Assembly (NCBI RefSeq): GCF_016735515.1 | Contig: NZ_JAERQZ010000001.1 | Location: forward strand, 3,832,746-3,896,745 | Origin: Piscinibacter sp. HJYY11 | GTDB taxonomy: Bacteria; Pseudomonadota; Gammaproteobacteria; Burkholderiales; Burkholderiaceae_C | DNA length: 64,000 bases | Direction: 5' to 3' | Part shown: positions 34,417-43,900 of the stretch, piece by piece | Layout: every line of letters begins with the position of its first letter | Numbering within the stretch: the first letter of the stretch is position 1 | Translations under genes and position numbers: made by a program | Notes under the pieces: generated by a model | The model's input: the letters and a program-made list of their open reading frames with translations, nothing else | What the model was told of the DNA's origin: nothing | Database searches by the model: none

Positions 34417-34430
34417 TTGGAACGTGCCAA
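34417..34430 (-). promoter_or_regulatory. LacI-type operator, copy 2
   Basis: The palindrome TTGGAACGTGCCAA sits 38 bases before the glycoside hydrolase start. It differs by one base from the perfect copy at 38894 and is nearly identical to copy 1. It should control the three-gene surface operon. Confidence 0.75.
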
Positions 34431-34630
34431 TTTCGGCACCGCTTAGGCCGCTGTGTGGGCCGTCTGTCGGGTCAACGATGCCAAACGGGCCATTGCTGCG
34501 CGCGGCGCTGGCGACGAAGGGCTCGCTGAATGCGCGCCGTCTCACGGCGAACGTGCTGAGGGCCGCCTAAGTTGTGTTCGCAACTGGCTTCGAGTCGCCT
34601 CTGGGCGGACAGGCCGATCGACTCACCCGA

Positions 34631-34653
34631 TGCTGCCTTCGACGAAGGCAGCA
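34631..34653 (-). terminator. hairpin downstream of the diguanylate cyclase gene
   Basis: TGCTGCCTT-CGACG-AAGGCAGCA is a perfect 9-bp stem with a 5-base loop, 44 bases after the cyclase stop codon. No T-run follows on either strand, so it may be a weak terminator or an mRNA end-stabiliser. The rest of the 318-base gap between the cyclase and the glycoside hydrolase gene shows only the operator at 34417. Confidence 0.5.
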
Positions 34654-34696
34654 ATATTGCATTCTTTCGAGCGTGTACGCGGACGACGTGGAAGCA

Positions 34697-36088
34697 TCAG
34701 GAAACGCAGGCGACGCTTTCTCGATCAGTCTGAGATTCGCACTCCTCAGGCGCGGGCGCAATGCTGACGCGGTTGCGCCCGTCACGCTTGGACTTATACA
34801 ACTGAGCGTCTGCTTCTCTGATTAGTGCGGCGACACTGGTTCGCGCCGGATTCGTGGCCACTGCGGCACCCACGCTCACGGTGACTACCGGCGAATCGGG
34901 ACCGGCCGATTCGATACCGGCACGCTCGATCATGCCGCGGATGCGTTCTGCTACGGCCGTCGCGCCTTCGAGGTTGCACGAAGGGAGTATCACCGCGAAC
35001 TCCTCCCCGCCATAGCGGGCTACGACGTCGGATGGACGCAAGCCAGCGGCTCGCACTGCCAACACGACCTTCTTGAGACATTCGTCTCCTGCCTGATGAC
35101 CAAACTTGTCGTTGTACTTTTTGAAGTGATCGACATCGAGCATGAGAAGCGCCATTTGGGCGCTCTCGGTGACCCCTGTTTTGGCTGCCAGCCGCGCCGC
35201 GCGTCCGTGTTCCAGGTTGATCACATAGTCAAACTGCCGGCGATTCGCTGCGCCAGTCAGCGCATCCTCTGTCGACAGCTTTTCCAGGCGGTGATGCATC
35301 TCAGCGATACGGTCTGCCATGTTGCCTAGTGCGGAGATGAGCGCGCCCGCTTCGTCGTGGGACGATAGCGGCTTGTTCGCATCAAGGTGTCCCTCGCCGA
35401 GCTCATTGGCGTACTGGACTGCTTGGCGCAGAGGTCGGGTGATGCTACGGGTCAGCACCACTGCAATGGCCAGTGCGATGAGTACGGCCGCGGCCGAGAT
35501 TGCCATGATCGCGAGGTCTGTCTTGCGCGCGGCACTGTCGAGGGCCTCTACGCGCGCCTGCAATGCGTGCGATCGAGACAGCAACAACTGGTCTAGCGTG
35601 CGGAGGGACTCCACGTTCGCGGGTGAAACCTGCCGGCCGAGGGCTTCCATCGCCTTAACGGGGTTGAATGCTTCAACGTTCGCACTTGCCTCAGCCAGAC
35701 CCGGCACGACGGATCTCTGCAGCTCACGCAGGTCGGTGACAAAAGGGCTGCTCGGCCCAAGCATTTTTGGATCTGCGAGATGCTGCAATTGCTCCTGGTA
35801 CGACGCATGAGCGCTCTTGAGCGCAGCAATCGTGCTCTTTGATTCGTCGAAGCTTGTGACGCCTGCCATGGTTCGCGATAGCGCCTCCTGTTGCAGCAGA
35901 TCTTGTCGCATCTGCGCTACCGTGAACTGCAATGCGTTCGATTCGTCGATGAGTTCAGCAAGCTTTGCACGTGGCTCGCGCGATCCGGTAATCGCCAGGG
36001 CAGCGACGCCGATCATCAGGGAGACGATGCTCAAGATGGACAACCCCTGACGGTATCCGATCGGAATGTCGCGCAGCGAGAACGTCAT
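34697..36088 (-). CDS. diguanylate cyclase with periplasmic sensor and HAMP domain
   Basis: This 463-residue protein has a first membrane helix (about 12-35, LSILSIVSLMIGVAALAIT) and a helical periplasmic region. A second helix (LAIMAISAAAVLIALAIAVVLT) leads to a HAMP domain (SITRPLRQAVQYANELGEGHL). The GGDEF domain carries DALTGAANRRQF, a metal Asp in MLDVDHFKKYNDKFGHQAGD, and GGEEFAV as signature (GGEEF is an active form). It has no EAL domain. It would make cyclic di-GMP in response to a periplasmic signal. It lies between two sugar-regulon genes, so it may sense conditions tied to this sugar; that is inference. Start at ATG 36088; ATG 36109 is an alternative. Confidence 0.92.
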   Translation of the reverse strand: MTFSLRDIPIGYRQGLSILSIVSLMIGVAALAITGSREPRAKLAELIDESNALQFTVAQMRQDLLQQEALSRTMAGVTSFDESKSTIAALKSAHASYQEQLQHLADPKMLGPSSPFVTDLRELQRSVVPGLAEASANVEAFNPVKAMEALGRQVSPANVESLRTLDQLLLSRSHALQARVEALDSAARKTDLAIMAISAAAVLIALAIAVVLTRSITRPLRQAVQYANELGEGHLDANKPLSSHDEAGALISALGNMADRIAEMHHRLEKLSTEDALTGAANRRQFDYVINLEHGRAARLAAKTGVTESAQMALLMLDVDHFKKYNDKFGHQAGDECLKKVVLAVRAAGLRPSDVVARYGGEEFAVILPSCNLEGATAVAERIRGMIERAGIESAGPDSPVVTVSVGAAVATNPARTSVAALIREADAQLYKSKRDGRNRVSIAPAPEECESQTDRESVACVS

Positions 36089-36265
36089 AGCGGGCGGTCT
36101 TCTAAGCAACCGTCGAGCGTCAGCGACGTTCGTTAACGGCGCGCTGGCGTCCGACTTGGTCGGGTCTAGCTGCTGGTTTATCGGTTGCGAAGGGGCGCCG
36201 CTTAATGGGGGTCTTCCTGATACCCCCCGTCAACAATCGCACGAACGACGCCGATTTCAACGTAC

Positions 36266-37537
36266 TCAGCGCGCAATCGCCCGGAGCGATTCAGTTGCTG
36301 CGTCCTTGTCGCTCAGGAAACCGGAGAAGTGCCGGTGGATAACATCCGACAGTGCGTCCTTTTGCTCAGTTCCTAGTGCATGCCCAAGCGCCATCGAGCC
36401 CAGGAGCGTCTGGCGTTTGGAAGCCTTTGCGATGTCTTGGACCGCGCGTCGACCACATTCCTCGAACGCTGAGCCAGCTATGTCCGAACGCGTCGGCACC
36501 GAGCCTTTGGCGACGTTGAACTCGGTCTGGAAAGCCGGACTCATGACAGTCTTCGCGAAGATTTGCTGCCCTTGAACCTTTTCGGCACCCTCCACCTTGA
36601 ACATTGCGAACGTGTCGAGGTTAAAGGTGACGCTGTCTTCGGTGCCTGGGACCCGAAAGCACCAGAAGTCGCGACCCACTTGCTTGCCGGACACTGTGAA
36701 TTCCGGCCGAGCCCAGTCACCCATGATTTGAAAGGCCGCCCTGCCGTTGATCACCATGGCGGTCGCAAGATTCCAGGGCCGATTCGCGCTTTGGTCATCA
36801 ATGACGTCGCGCAGTTCTGACATGCGGGCATACGCCTGCTCGAGTACCGCGTGCGCATTGCCGGGACGCCGCCCTTCTATGAAGAGTTTTCGGTAGAAGT
36901 CAGGCCCACCCGCTCCAAGAAGCGCGCTATCAAAGATCAGTGTGCTCTGCCAAGTCTGACCACCATATGCGAGCCCGACGAAGCCGGCGCTCTGTGCCTT
37001 GCGCGCTGCACCTACGAATTCCCTCCACGTGCGAGGCGGTTGTGTGATGCCTACCTTGGCCAGCACGTCCGTGTTGGCCCACACCCAATTTGTTGAGTGA
37101 ACGTTCGGTGCAACACCGACCCATCGCCCTTGAAATTTCATGTACCTTTGGAAAGGCTTGGGAACGACTTCGCTCCAACGCTCGGCTCGGGCGAGCGCGT
37201 CGATGTCATTTAGGGCGTCTCGCTCGCCCCATTCCGCGACCTCGAGCCCGGTGATTTGCACCGCCGTGGGCGCGTTCCTCGCTTTGACCCGCGCCCGTAG
37301 AGTCTTCATCGCTGAACTACCGCCGCCCCCAAGTACCGGGCTGTCAACATATTGCACGCCGGAGCGGCGAACATGTTTGCTCAGAATCTCCGCGGCAGCT
37401 GCTTCTCCAGGCGATGTCCACCAGTGAAGCAGCTCTGCGCGAGGCTGCGCAAATGCGTTGGGGATCCAAAGTGGCGTGCTCAGCGCGATGACGCAGAGGA
37501 ATGTCCCAGTGCTTCGACCCCCAATACGCGTGGCCAT
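36266..37537 (-). CDS. GtsA-like sugar ABC transporter substrate-binding protein (copy A)
   Basis: This 423-residue protein starts at ATG 37537 behind AGGAGG (7 bases). The signal peptide is FLCVIALSTPLWIPNAFA. The mature start LLHWWTSPGEAAAAEIL, the loop VLGGGGSSAMKTLRARV and the motifs [10 protein letters not shown] and IMGDWARPEF are those of CUT1-family binding proteins of the glucose/mannose (GtsA) group. It is the most divergent of the exported copies here (for example IEGRRPGNAHAVL). It lies 130 bases behind the LacI gene on the same strand and away from the permeases. I find no operator before it. It may serve the same transporter with a different ligand. Confidence 0.9.
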   Translation of the reverse strand: MATRIGGRSTGTFLCVIALSTPLWIPNAFAQPRAELLHWWTSPGEAAAAEILSKHVRRSGVQYVDSPVLGGGGSSAMKTLRARVKARNAPTAVQITGLEVAEWGERDALNDIDALARAERWSEVVPKPFQRYMKFQGRWVGVAPNVHSTNWVWANTDVLAKVGITQPPRTWREFVGAARKAQSAGFVGLAYGGQTWQSTLIFDSALLGAGGPDFYRKLFIEGRRPGNAHAVLEQAYARMSELRDVIDDQSANRPWNLATAMVINGRAAFQIMGDWARPEFTVSGKQVGRDFWCFRVPGTEDSVTFNLDTFAMFKVEGAEKVQGQQIFAKTVMSPAFQTEFNVAKGSVPTRSDIAGSAFEECGRRAVQDIAKASKRQTLLGSMALGHALGTEQKDALSDVIHRHFSGFLSDKDAATESLRAIAR

Positions 37538-37667
37538 GCTCATGCCTCCTGGTCGCAAACCGCGCGACCTGTCGACTGTTATCGGCATGCTAGCCGCACA
37601 CTTTGCGGCCTAGAGGGCTTTTGCGCGTGACAACTGCACGCTGCGAGCAAGATCGCGCCGAGGCGAC

Positions 37668-38687
37668 TCAGGCGGACTGTCGAAGCAACAGCCGCGGCTG
37701 CGCTACATAGACTTGGCGCGCAATGCTCGGGTCTGCGATGCGCGCCATCAAGGCTGCGGCCGCGTGCTCGCCGATTTCGGCCGGCCGTACGTCGATGGTG
37801 CTCAACGGGGGGTTGGAGTGTGCAGTATCGATCACGTTGTCGAAGCCCAGTAGAGCGAAGTCCCGCCCGGCGCGCATACCCTCATCCCCGAGTGCAGCCA
37901 GCGCGCCAAGAGCGGTGATGTCGTTGTAGCAGACCGCGGCGGTGGGACGAGTCCGCATCGCCAGCATTATCTTCATCGCTTCATACCCTCCTGCCCGGTT
38001 TGGTGCGGACTCGACGATGAATTTCTCATTCACATTGATGCCAGCTGCGGCGAGCGCCTTGTCATAGCCGCGCAGGCGCTGGTCGTAGACAACGCCAGGC
38101 CGCCCGCCTAGGAAACCGATCTTCTTGTGGCCCTTACTGAGCAAGTAGTCGACCGCCATCTTGACGCCCCGCTCGTTGTCGGAACCGGCGTAGTCGTAGC
38201 TGCCGCGACCCAGTGAGCGAGCCATCACAAGAAGTGGGATACCCCAGGATTGCACAAGCTCTGGCACCGTCTTCGAGGTGCCCAGCGCGGGGCAAAGGAT
38301 GATGCCAGCCGTCTTGTGCTCGCGCATCGAGGCGAGAACCTTCTCCTGCCGGCTCAAGCTCTCGTGCGTATTCGCCATGAGAACGATATATCCAGCATCC
38401 ACAAGCTTGCGCTCAATGCCCACCAGAACTTCCGCAAAGAAGGGGTTCATCAAGTCATTGATCACCACCCCAATCGTGTTGGAACTTTGGCCTCTCAGTT
38501 CTGCTGCACGCCTGTTGTAAACGTACCCAAGTTTTTCAACCGCATCACGCACCTTTTGCGCGGTGTTCTCGCGGATGAGGTTGCTGCCTTGCAGGACAAG
38601 GGACACCGTCGACTTCGACACCTTGGCCTCTCGTGCCACGTCGAGGATGGTGAGGTTCTTGCCAGCGTCGGCTTCGTGCCGGGCCAT
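37668..38687 (-). CDS. LacI-family transcriptional repressor
   Basis: I place the start at ATG 38687 (339 residues); longer starts at 38738 or 38756 are possible and none has a clear ribosome site. The N-terminal HTH is LTILDVAREAKVSKSTVSLVLQG with hinge helix GYVYNRRAAELRGQSS. The periplasmic-binding-protein-like sensor domain (IGVVINDLMNPFFAEVLVGIE ... RPTAAVCYNDITALGAL) is complete. It is divergent from the Gfo-type dehydrogenase gene, and a perfect 14-bp palindrome lies between them. The same palindrome recurs at four other promoters in the window, so this is the probable local regulator. The inducer is probably the sugar or a catabolite. Confidence 0.93.
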   Translation of the reverse strand: MARHEADAGKNLTILDVAREAKVSKSTVSLVLQGSNLIRENTAQKVRDAVEKLGYVYNRRAAELRGQSSNTIGVVINDLMNPFFAEVLVGIERKLVDAGYIVLMANTHESLSRQEKVLASMREHKTAGIILCPALGTSKTVPELVQSWGIPLLVMARSLGRGSYDYAGSDNERGVKMAVDYLLSKGHKKIGFLGGRPGVVYDQRLRGYDKALAAAGINVNEKFIVESAPNRAGGYEAMKIMLAMRTRPTAAVCYNDITALGALAALGDEGMRAGRDFALLGFDNVIDTAHSNPPLSTIDVRPAEIGEHAAAALMARIADPSIARQVYVAQPRLLLRQSA

Positions 38688-38893
38688 AGCGCTTACTTTC
38701 GTGTAGTGATGACGGTCAAAGAGCCGCCCAACGTCCATCCAGTTTAAGCGGATCAAGAAAATTCCTCGCGCTTAGCGGAACTGTCTTCCATTTCTGGCCT
38801 AGTCGGCATTGCGAATTTCTTCGCACTGGTGCGTCGCAACATTGCCTACTGGGTGTTTCCCCTAGCCCGAAGTCACAAAAGGACGTGTTTCAA

Positions 38894-38907
38894 TTGGAAC
38901 GTTCCAA
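38894..38907 (+). promoter_or_regulatory. LacI-type operator, copy 3 (perfect palindrome)
   Basis: TTGGAACGTTCCAA is a perfect 14-bp palindrome with the central CG step typical of LacI-family operators. It lies 17 bases before the dehydrogenase ATG and in the divergent promoter region of the repressor gene. It can thus block the catabolic operon and may allow autoregulation. Confidence 0.85.
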
Positions 38908-38924
38908 AAAAGGAAAGCAGTTTG

Positions 38925-39950
38925 ATGTCTCCGATCAGTCAAGGCATGAAGTGGGGCCTCATCGGCGCCAGCAACGTGGCCAGCGAGCACATGGTCAGTG
39001 CCATTCGAGCTCAGCCCGGCCACGAGGTGGTGGCGGTGATGAGCGGCAACGCCAGTCGCGCGCAAGAGTTCGCAAAGGCGAACAGCATCGCAGAGTTTTA
39101 CGACGACGTGGACCGCCTTCTCGCTCAATCCAAGGTCGATGCGGTGTATGTCAGCAGCACCAACGAGAAGCACTGCGCGCAGGTGATCGCGGCAGCAGCA
39201 GCAGGAAAGCACATTCTTTGCGAGAAACCCCTGGCCCTCACGGTCGAAGACGCGATGGCGATGCGCGATGCTTGTGCGCAGGCCGGGGTAGTACTTGGCA
39301 CCAATCATCACCTGCGCAACGCCGCCACGATTCGCAAGATTCGTGAATTGGTTCGCTCCGGCGCGATCGGGCGCCCGTTGTGCGCGCGCGTCTTCCATGC
39401 AGTGCACCTCCCACCGCACTTGCAAGGCTGGCGAGTGGACAAGCCGCAGGCCGGTGGAGGAGTGGTCCTAGACATCACCGTGCATGACGCTGACACCCTG
39501 CGGTTCGTGCTGGACGCAGAGCCCGTGGAAGTGGTCGGCATGACCCAGTCCACATCGATGTCCGAGAACGGTGTCGCAGACGGCGTGATGGCGGTGATCC
39601 GCTTTGACAACGGCGTCATGGCGCAAATGCACGAAGCATTCACCGTTCGGCACGCTGGTACCGGGATCGAAATACACGGAGAGATCGGGTCAGTGATCGG
39701 GCGAAACGTGATGACCCAGCGCCCTGTAGGCGAGGTAGTGATTCGCGACGCGCTCGGCGAGCGCGAGGTGGAAGTGCAGCACGAAAACCTGTATGTGCGA
39801 AGCGTCGCCGAGTTCAGCGCTGCGGTCCGAGGTGCCGGACGGCCGGCCGCTACAGCAGAGGATGGTGTCATGTCTCTGGCGGTGGCGGCGGCCGTGGCAG
39901 AGGCGAGCCGCAGCGGTTGCACGGTCCGCGTTATGAGCCCATTCAAGTGA
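38925..39950 (+). CDS. Gfo/Idh/MocA-family sugar dehydrogenase
   Basis: This 341-residue protein starts at ATG 38925 behind AAGGAAAG and just after the operator. The N-terminal Rossmann fold reads KWGLIGASNVASEHM. VSSTNEKHCAQVIAAAAAGKHILCEKPLALT carries the EKP motif whose Lys acts in catalysis. The C-terminal part has GGGVVLDITVHDADTLRFVL with the Asp and His of the active site. Family members oxidise or reduce sugars, inositols or sugar acids with NAD(P). It is the first gene of the catabolic operon. The substrate is not defined. Confidence 0.92.
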   Translation: MSPISQGMKWGLIGASNVASEHMVSAIRAQPGHEVVAVMSGNASRAQEFAKANSIAEFYDDVDRLLAQSKVDAVYVSSTNEKHCAQVIAAAAAGKHILCEKPLALTVEDAMAMRDACAQAGVVLGTNHHLRNAATIRKIRELVRSGAIGRPLCARVFHAVHLPPHLQGWRVDKPQAGGGVVLDITVHDADTLRFVLDAEPVEVVGMTQSTSMSENGVADGVMAVIRFDNGVMAQMHEAFTVRHAGTGIEIHGEIGSVIGRNVMTQRPVGEVVIRDALGEREVEVQHENLYVRSVAEFSAAVRGAGRPAATAEDGVMSLAVAAAVAEASRSGCTVRVMSPFK

Positions 39951-39960
39951 GCTGAAGAAG

Positions 39961-41556
39961 ATGAAGATGTCCATCTCCGCCGAACACGCGGCAACCCTTA
40001 TCAAAGACGGTGACGTCATCACCGTCAGCTCATCTAGCGGCCTCGGATGTCCGGACTCGATTCTCGCTGCGATCGGCGCTCGCTTTGACCGCGAGGGAAG
40101 CCCCCGCAATCTCACGAGTCTTCATCCGATCGCAGCCGGCGACATGTACGGCATCAAGGGTGTGGATCACATCGCTAAGCCGGGATTGCTGTCGCGGATC
40201 CTTGCAGGCTCGTATCCAAGCGGCCCATCGTCGCTGCCAATGCCGGCGATCTGGCGCATGGTGGTCGAAAACCAGGTTGAGGCGTACAACTTGCCCAGCG
40301 GCGTGCTCTATGACGTCCACCGCGAATCAGCAGCGCGCCGTCCAGGCGTGCTGACCCAGGTCGGACTTGGTACCTTTGTCGACCCAGATCTGCAGGGTGG
40401 CGCAATGAACGCCGCTGCCGCCGAGAAGCCGTATGTCCGCAAGGAAACCTTCGACGGGCAGCAGTGGCTCTACTTCCCGTCTATTGCGCCAGATGTCGCC
40501 ATCATCCGGGCCACCACGGCAGATGAGCATGGAAACCTAACTTTCGAGCACGAGGGCGCAATTCTCGGTGTGCTGGAGCAGGCACTCGCTGCTCGCAACA
40601 ACGGCGGCATCGTCATCGCGCAGGTGAAACGCCAAGTCGCCGCAGGAACGATGCGGCCCCACGACGTGCGAGTGCCAGGCAATCTCGTCGACTATGTGGT
40701 GGTTGACCCTAGCCAGTGGCAAACGACGCAAACCAGCTACGACCCGGCAATCAGCGGCGAGATCTTCCAGCCACTGTCTACTTTTGAACTGCAAGCGTGG
40801 GGCGCAGAGAAGGTCATCGCCCGTCGTGCGGCGATGGAATTGGCAGCCGGCCAAGCGGTCAACCTCGGCTTCGGCATCTCTGCGAACGTGCCTCGCATCC
40901 TCCTTGAAGAAGGCTTGCACGGCGAGGTCACGTGGGTCATCGAGCAGGGCGCCGTCGGCGGCATGCCTTTGCTCGGATTTGCATTCGGCTGCGCCTCAAA
41001 CGCAGACTGCATCGTGCCATCGCCAAGCCAGTTCACGTACTTCCAGGGCGGCGGTTTCGATGTGACGTTGCTGTCGTTCCTGCAGGTCGGGCAGGACGGC
41101 AGCGTCAATGTGTCAAAGCTGGGGGCCAAGCCTTACCTCACGGCCGGGTGCGGTGGCTTCGTCGACATCACGGCGCACGCAAAGCGAATCGTTTTCTCTG
41201 GGTTCTTCACGGCTGGGGCGCAGATCGAAATCCGCGACGGACGCCTCTCGATTGTGAAAGAAGGCCGGACTCGCAAGTTTGTGAGTGAAACCGAGCATGT
41301 CACCTTCAGCGGCTTGATGGCAAAAACGCGGCATCAGCGTGTCACGTATGTGACTGAAAGGTGTGTCATCGAGCTGGGGGCAGAGGGCCTAGAGGTGGTG
41401 GAGGTTGCGCCAGGGGTTGACCTGGAGCGCGACGTTCTCGGCCAGTCGGATGTACCGCTTCGGGTTTCACCAAGCCTGCGGCAGATGGACGAGGCACTTT
41501 TTCACGAGCCGCCGATGGGCCTGCAGCTGGCGAGAAGGGAATCACGCCATGGCTGA
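39961..41556 (+). CDS. family I acyl-CoA:carboxylate CoA-transferase
   Basis: This 531-residue single-chain protein has both halves of the class I CoA-transferase fold, as in propionate/acetoacetate CoA-transferases (YdiF-like). The second half contains VNLGFGISANVP and WVIEQGAVGGMP, where the Glu (about 328) is the catalytic residue that forms the glutamyl-CoA thioester. A run of VTYVTERCVIEL closes the protein. It would move CoA between acids. In a sugar operon this is unusual. It lies 10 bases behind the dehydrogenase gene and overlaps the enoyl-CoA hydratase gene. Confidence 0.9.
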   Translation: MKMSISAEHAATLIKDGDVITVSSSSGLGCPDSILAAIGARFDREGSPRNLTSLHPIAAGDMYGIKGVDHIAKPGLLSRILAGSYPSGPSSLPMPAIWRMVVENQVEAYNLPSGVLYDVHRESAARRPGVLTQVGLGTFVDPDLQGGAMNAAAAEKPYVRKETFDGQQWLYFPSIAPDVAIIRATTADEHGNLTFEHEGAILGVLEQALAARNNGGIVIAQVKRQVAAGTMRPHDVRVPGNLVDYVVVDPSQWQTTQTSYDPAISGEIFQPLSTFELQAWGAEKVIARRAAMELAAGQAVNLGFGISANVPRILLEEGLHGEVTWVIEQGAVGGMPLLGFAFGCASNADCIVPSPSQFTYFQGGGFDVTLLSFLQVGQDGSVNVSKLGAKPYLTAGCGGFVDITAHAKRIVFSGFFTAGAQIEIRDGRLSIVKEGRTRKFVSETEHVTFSGLMAKTRHQRVTYVTERCVIELGAEGLEVVEVAPGVDLERDVLGQSDVPLRVSPSLRQMDEALFHEPPMGLQLARRESRHG

Positions 41557-42328
41557 GACGCTTGTTCGGTATGCCGAGAGCGGTGCCACGGCACTGGTCA
41601 CCCTCAGCCGGCCTGAAAAGTTGAACGCACTCACGGCAGCGATGCTCGATGAGCTTGAGGTGATCGCACGCAAGCTGGATGTGGATCAGTCCATTCGATC
41701 GGTGATCCTTACCGGCAGTGGAGAGAAAGCGTTCTGCGTGGGCGCAGACATCAACCAATGGTCAGAACTCGCGCCGTTGGACATGTGGCGTCGCTGGGTC
41801 AAGCGTGGGCACCAGGTGTTCGATCAATGGGCTCGCCTTCGTCAGCCTGTGATCGTCGCCCTCAATGGACACGCATTTGGCGGCGGACTTGAGCTCGCGA
41901 TAACAGGTGACATTCGCATCAGCTCCGATGCGGCGCAGTACGCGTTGCCGGAGGCATCGATCGCGACTTGTCCGGGATGGTCTGGCACGCAACGTTTGGT
42001 GCAACTTGTCGGCGCCAGCCATGGCAAGTACCTGGCCCTCACCGGTCGCCGGATAAAGGCGGGCGATGCCCACGCCACCGGCCTCGTGCATGAAGTTGCG
42101 CCGGCGGGTGAAGTGTTCGAGCGAGCGATGGCTTGCGCACGAGAGATGGCGGACAAAGCGCCGATCTCCATTCAGCTGACCAAGCAGCTCCTGAACGCCG
42201 CTGCCGGTGAAGCGGTGGGCGCCACTCTCGAAGGCATGGCTGGTGCGTTGGCCGCTCACACCCTCGACGCCGCAGAAGGTGTGAAAAGTTTTCAGGAAAA
42301 GCGGGCGCCGCAGTACCAGGGACGTTAA
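41549..42328 (+). CDS. enoyl-CoA hydratase/isomerase (crotonase) family protein
   Basis: This 259-residue protein starts at ATG 41549, overlapping the CoA-transferase stop by eight bases. The crotonase oxyanion parts are GSGEKAFCVGADINQW and NGHAFGGGLELAIT. Both hydratase glutamates appear kept (LELA and LPEASIATCPGWSGTQRL). Together with the CoA-transferase and the aldehyde dehydrogenase it suggests a CoA-thioester step, hydration or retro-aldol cleavage of an unsaturated acid. The substrate is unknown. Length is normal. Confidence 0.92.
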   Translation: MAETLVRYAESGATALVTLSRPEKLNALTAAMLDELEVIARKLDVDQSIRSVILTGSGEKAFCVGADINQWSELAPLDMWRRWVKRGHQVFDQWARLRQPVIVALNGHAFGGGLELAITGDIRISSDAAQYALPEASIATCPGWSGTQRLVQLVGASHGKYLALTGRRIKAGDAHATGLVHEVAPAGEVFERAMACAREMADKAPISIQLTKQLLNAAAGEAVGATLEGMAGALAAHTLDAAEGVKSFQEKRAPQYQGR

Positions 42329-42358
42329 GCCGGCCACCAACAGAAACGATATCAATCT

Positions 42359-43864
42359 ATGACGACACAAGCTTCCCAAGTCGATCCGAACTTCAAACCT
42401 TTCCACGGTCGCCTGCTGATCAACGGAGACTGGTGTGGCGCTGAAAAGGGCGGCACCATTGAGCGACGCTCGCCCGCACACAACTATGTGGTGGGCGTGT
42501 ACGCGGAAGCTACGGAGTCGGACGCAGAGCGTGCCGTGAAGGCGGCGCGCGTCGCCTTCGACAGCGGGCCGTGGCCCCACATGAGTGGCAGCGAACGCAG
42601 CCGAATTCTTCGCGCCGTGGCCGACGGCATCCTGTCGCGAAAGGACGAGCTGGCACGTCTTGAGACCCTTGAGAACGGCAAGCCTCTAGCGCAGTCCCTT
42701 GCGGAAATTGAGGGCGCGGCCGACTTGTGGCACTACGCCGCCACGTTGGCTCGGAATCTTCACGGAGACAGCTACAACACGCTGGGCGCAGACACACTGG
42801 GGGTGGTGCTGCGCGATCCCATCGGAGTCGTGAGCATCATCACGCCTTGGAACTTTCCGTTCCTGATCGTTAGCCAAAAACTGCCGTTCGCGCTGGCAGC
42901 GGGCTGCACAACCGTCGTCAAGCCCGCTGAAGTGACCTCTGGCACCACGGTGCTTCTGGGTGAGATCCTCATCGCCGCGGGCCTGCCGCCCGGGGTCGTC
43001 AACATCTTGACGGGGCCCGGCCGTGTCGTTGGAGAGGTTCTGGTCACGCACCCGGACGTCGACATGCTGTCATTCACGGGATCCACGCTCGTCGGCAAGC
43101 AGGCCGTTGCTAAGTCTGCGCAGACCCTGAAGAAGGTCTCGATGGAACTGGGGGGCAAGAACCCGCAGGTCATCTTCGACGACTGCGACTGGGAAGCAGC
43201 AGTCGACGCCGTTGTTTATGGCATCTTCTTCAACGCCGGCCAGTGCTGCAACAGCGGTAGCCGCATCCTGGTGCAGGACACCATCGCAGACAAGTTCGCG
43301 GCGGCCGTCGTCAACAAGGCCAAGCAGGTCCACCTTGGTGACCCGCTGCTGCCAGGCACGCAGGTCGGCGCCATCACCACCGAGAAGCAGTTCGAAACCA
43401 TCCTGGCCTACATCGAAGGGGCCAAGCGCGCGGGGGCGACGATCGCCCTCGGCGGTGCCCGTGTGAGCCGCGCTGGTTACTTCATCGAGCCGACCGTCAT
43501 CACCAATGTGACGCCCAACATGGCCATTGCATCCGAAGAAGTCTTCGGCCCGGTGCTGTCCGTGTTGACCTTCAAGACGGTCGACGATGCCGTCGCCTTG
43601 GCCAACTCCACGCTCTATGGTCTATCGGCCGCGGTGTGGAGCAGCAACTTCAGCACCTGCCTGACGGCCGCTCGACGCATCCGCGCCGGCACGGTCTGGA
43701 TCAACACGTTTCTCGAGGGACACGCGGAGCTGCCTTTCGGTGGCTATCGGGAGAGCGGCCTCGGCCGCGAGTTGGGGCGTTTTGCGACAGAGGACTACAC
43801 CGAGAGCAAAACATTGCAAATGCACCTTGGGGCCCGGACAAATTGGTACTTGCCCAAGCCCTGA
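42359..43864 (+). CDS. NAD(P)-dependent aldehyde dehydrogenase
   Basis: This 501-residue protein carries the ALDH family motifs. Cofactor binding is by IITPWNFPFLIVSQKL and FTGSTLVGKQ. The general-base Glu lies in MELGGKNPQV (about 263) and the catalytic Cys in FNAGQCCNSGSR (about 296). The C-terminal ESGLGRELG is also typical. It has the full length of the betaine/phenylacetaldehyde-type branch. It oxidises an aldehyde to the acid. It lies between the hydratase and the binding-protein genes of the same operon. Confidence 0.95.
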   Translation: MTTQASQVDPNFKPFHGRLLINGDWCGAEKGGTIERRSPAHNYVVGVYAEATESDAERAVKAARVAFDSGPWPHMSGSERSRILRAVADGILSRKDELARLETLENGKPLAQSLAEIEGAADLWHYAATLARNLHGDSYNTLGADTLGVVLRDPIGVVSIITPWNFPFLIVSQKLPFALAAGCTTVVKPAEVTSGTTVLLGEILIAAGLPPGVVNILTGPGRVVGEVLVTHPDVDMLSFTGSTLVGKQAVAKSAQTLKKVSMELGGKNPQVIFDDCDWEAAVDAVVYGIFFNAGQCCNSGSRILVQDTIADKFAAAVVNKAKQVHLGDPLLPGTQVGAITTEKQFETILAYIEGAKRAGATIALGGARVSRAGYFIEPTVITNVTPNMAIASEEVFGPVLSVLTFKTVDDAVALANSTLYGLSAAVWSSNFSTCLTAARRIRAGTVWINTFLEGHAELPFGGYRESGLGRELGRFATEDYTESKTLQMHLGARTNWYLPKP

Positions 43865-43900
43865 AGTCGTAGACATAACCATTTAGCAACGGAGACTTGT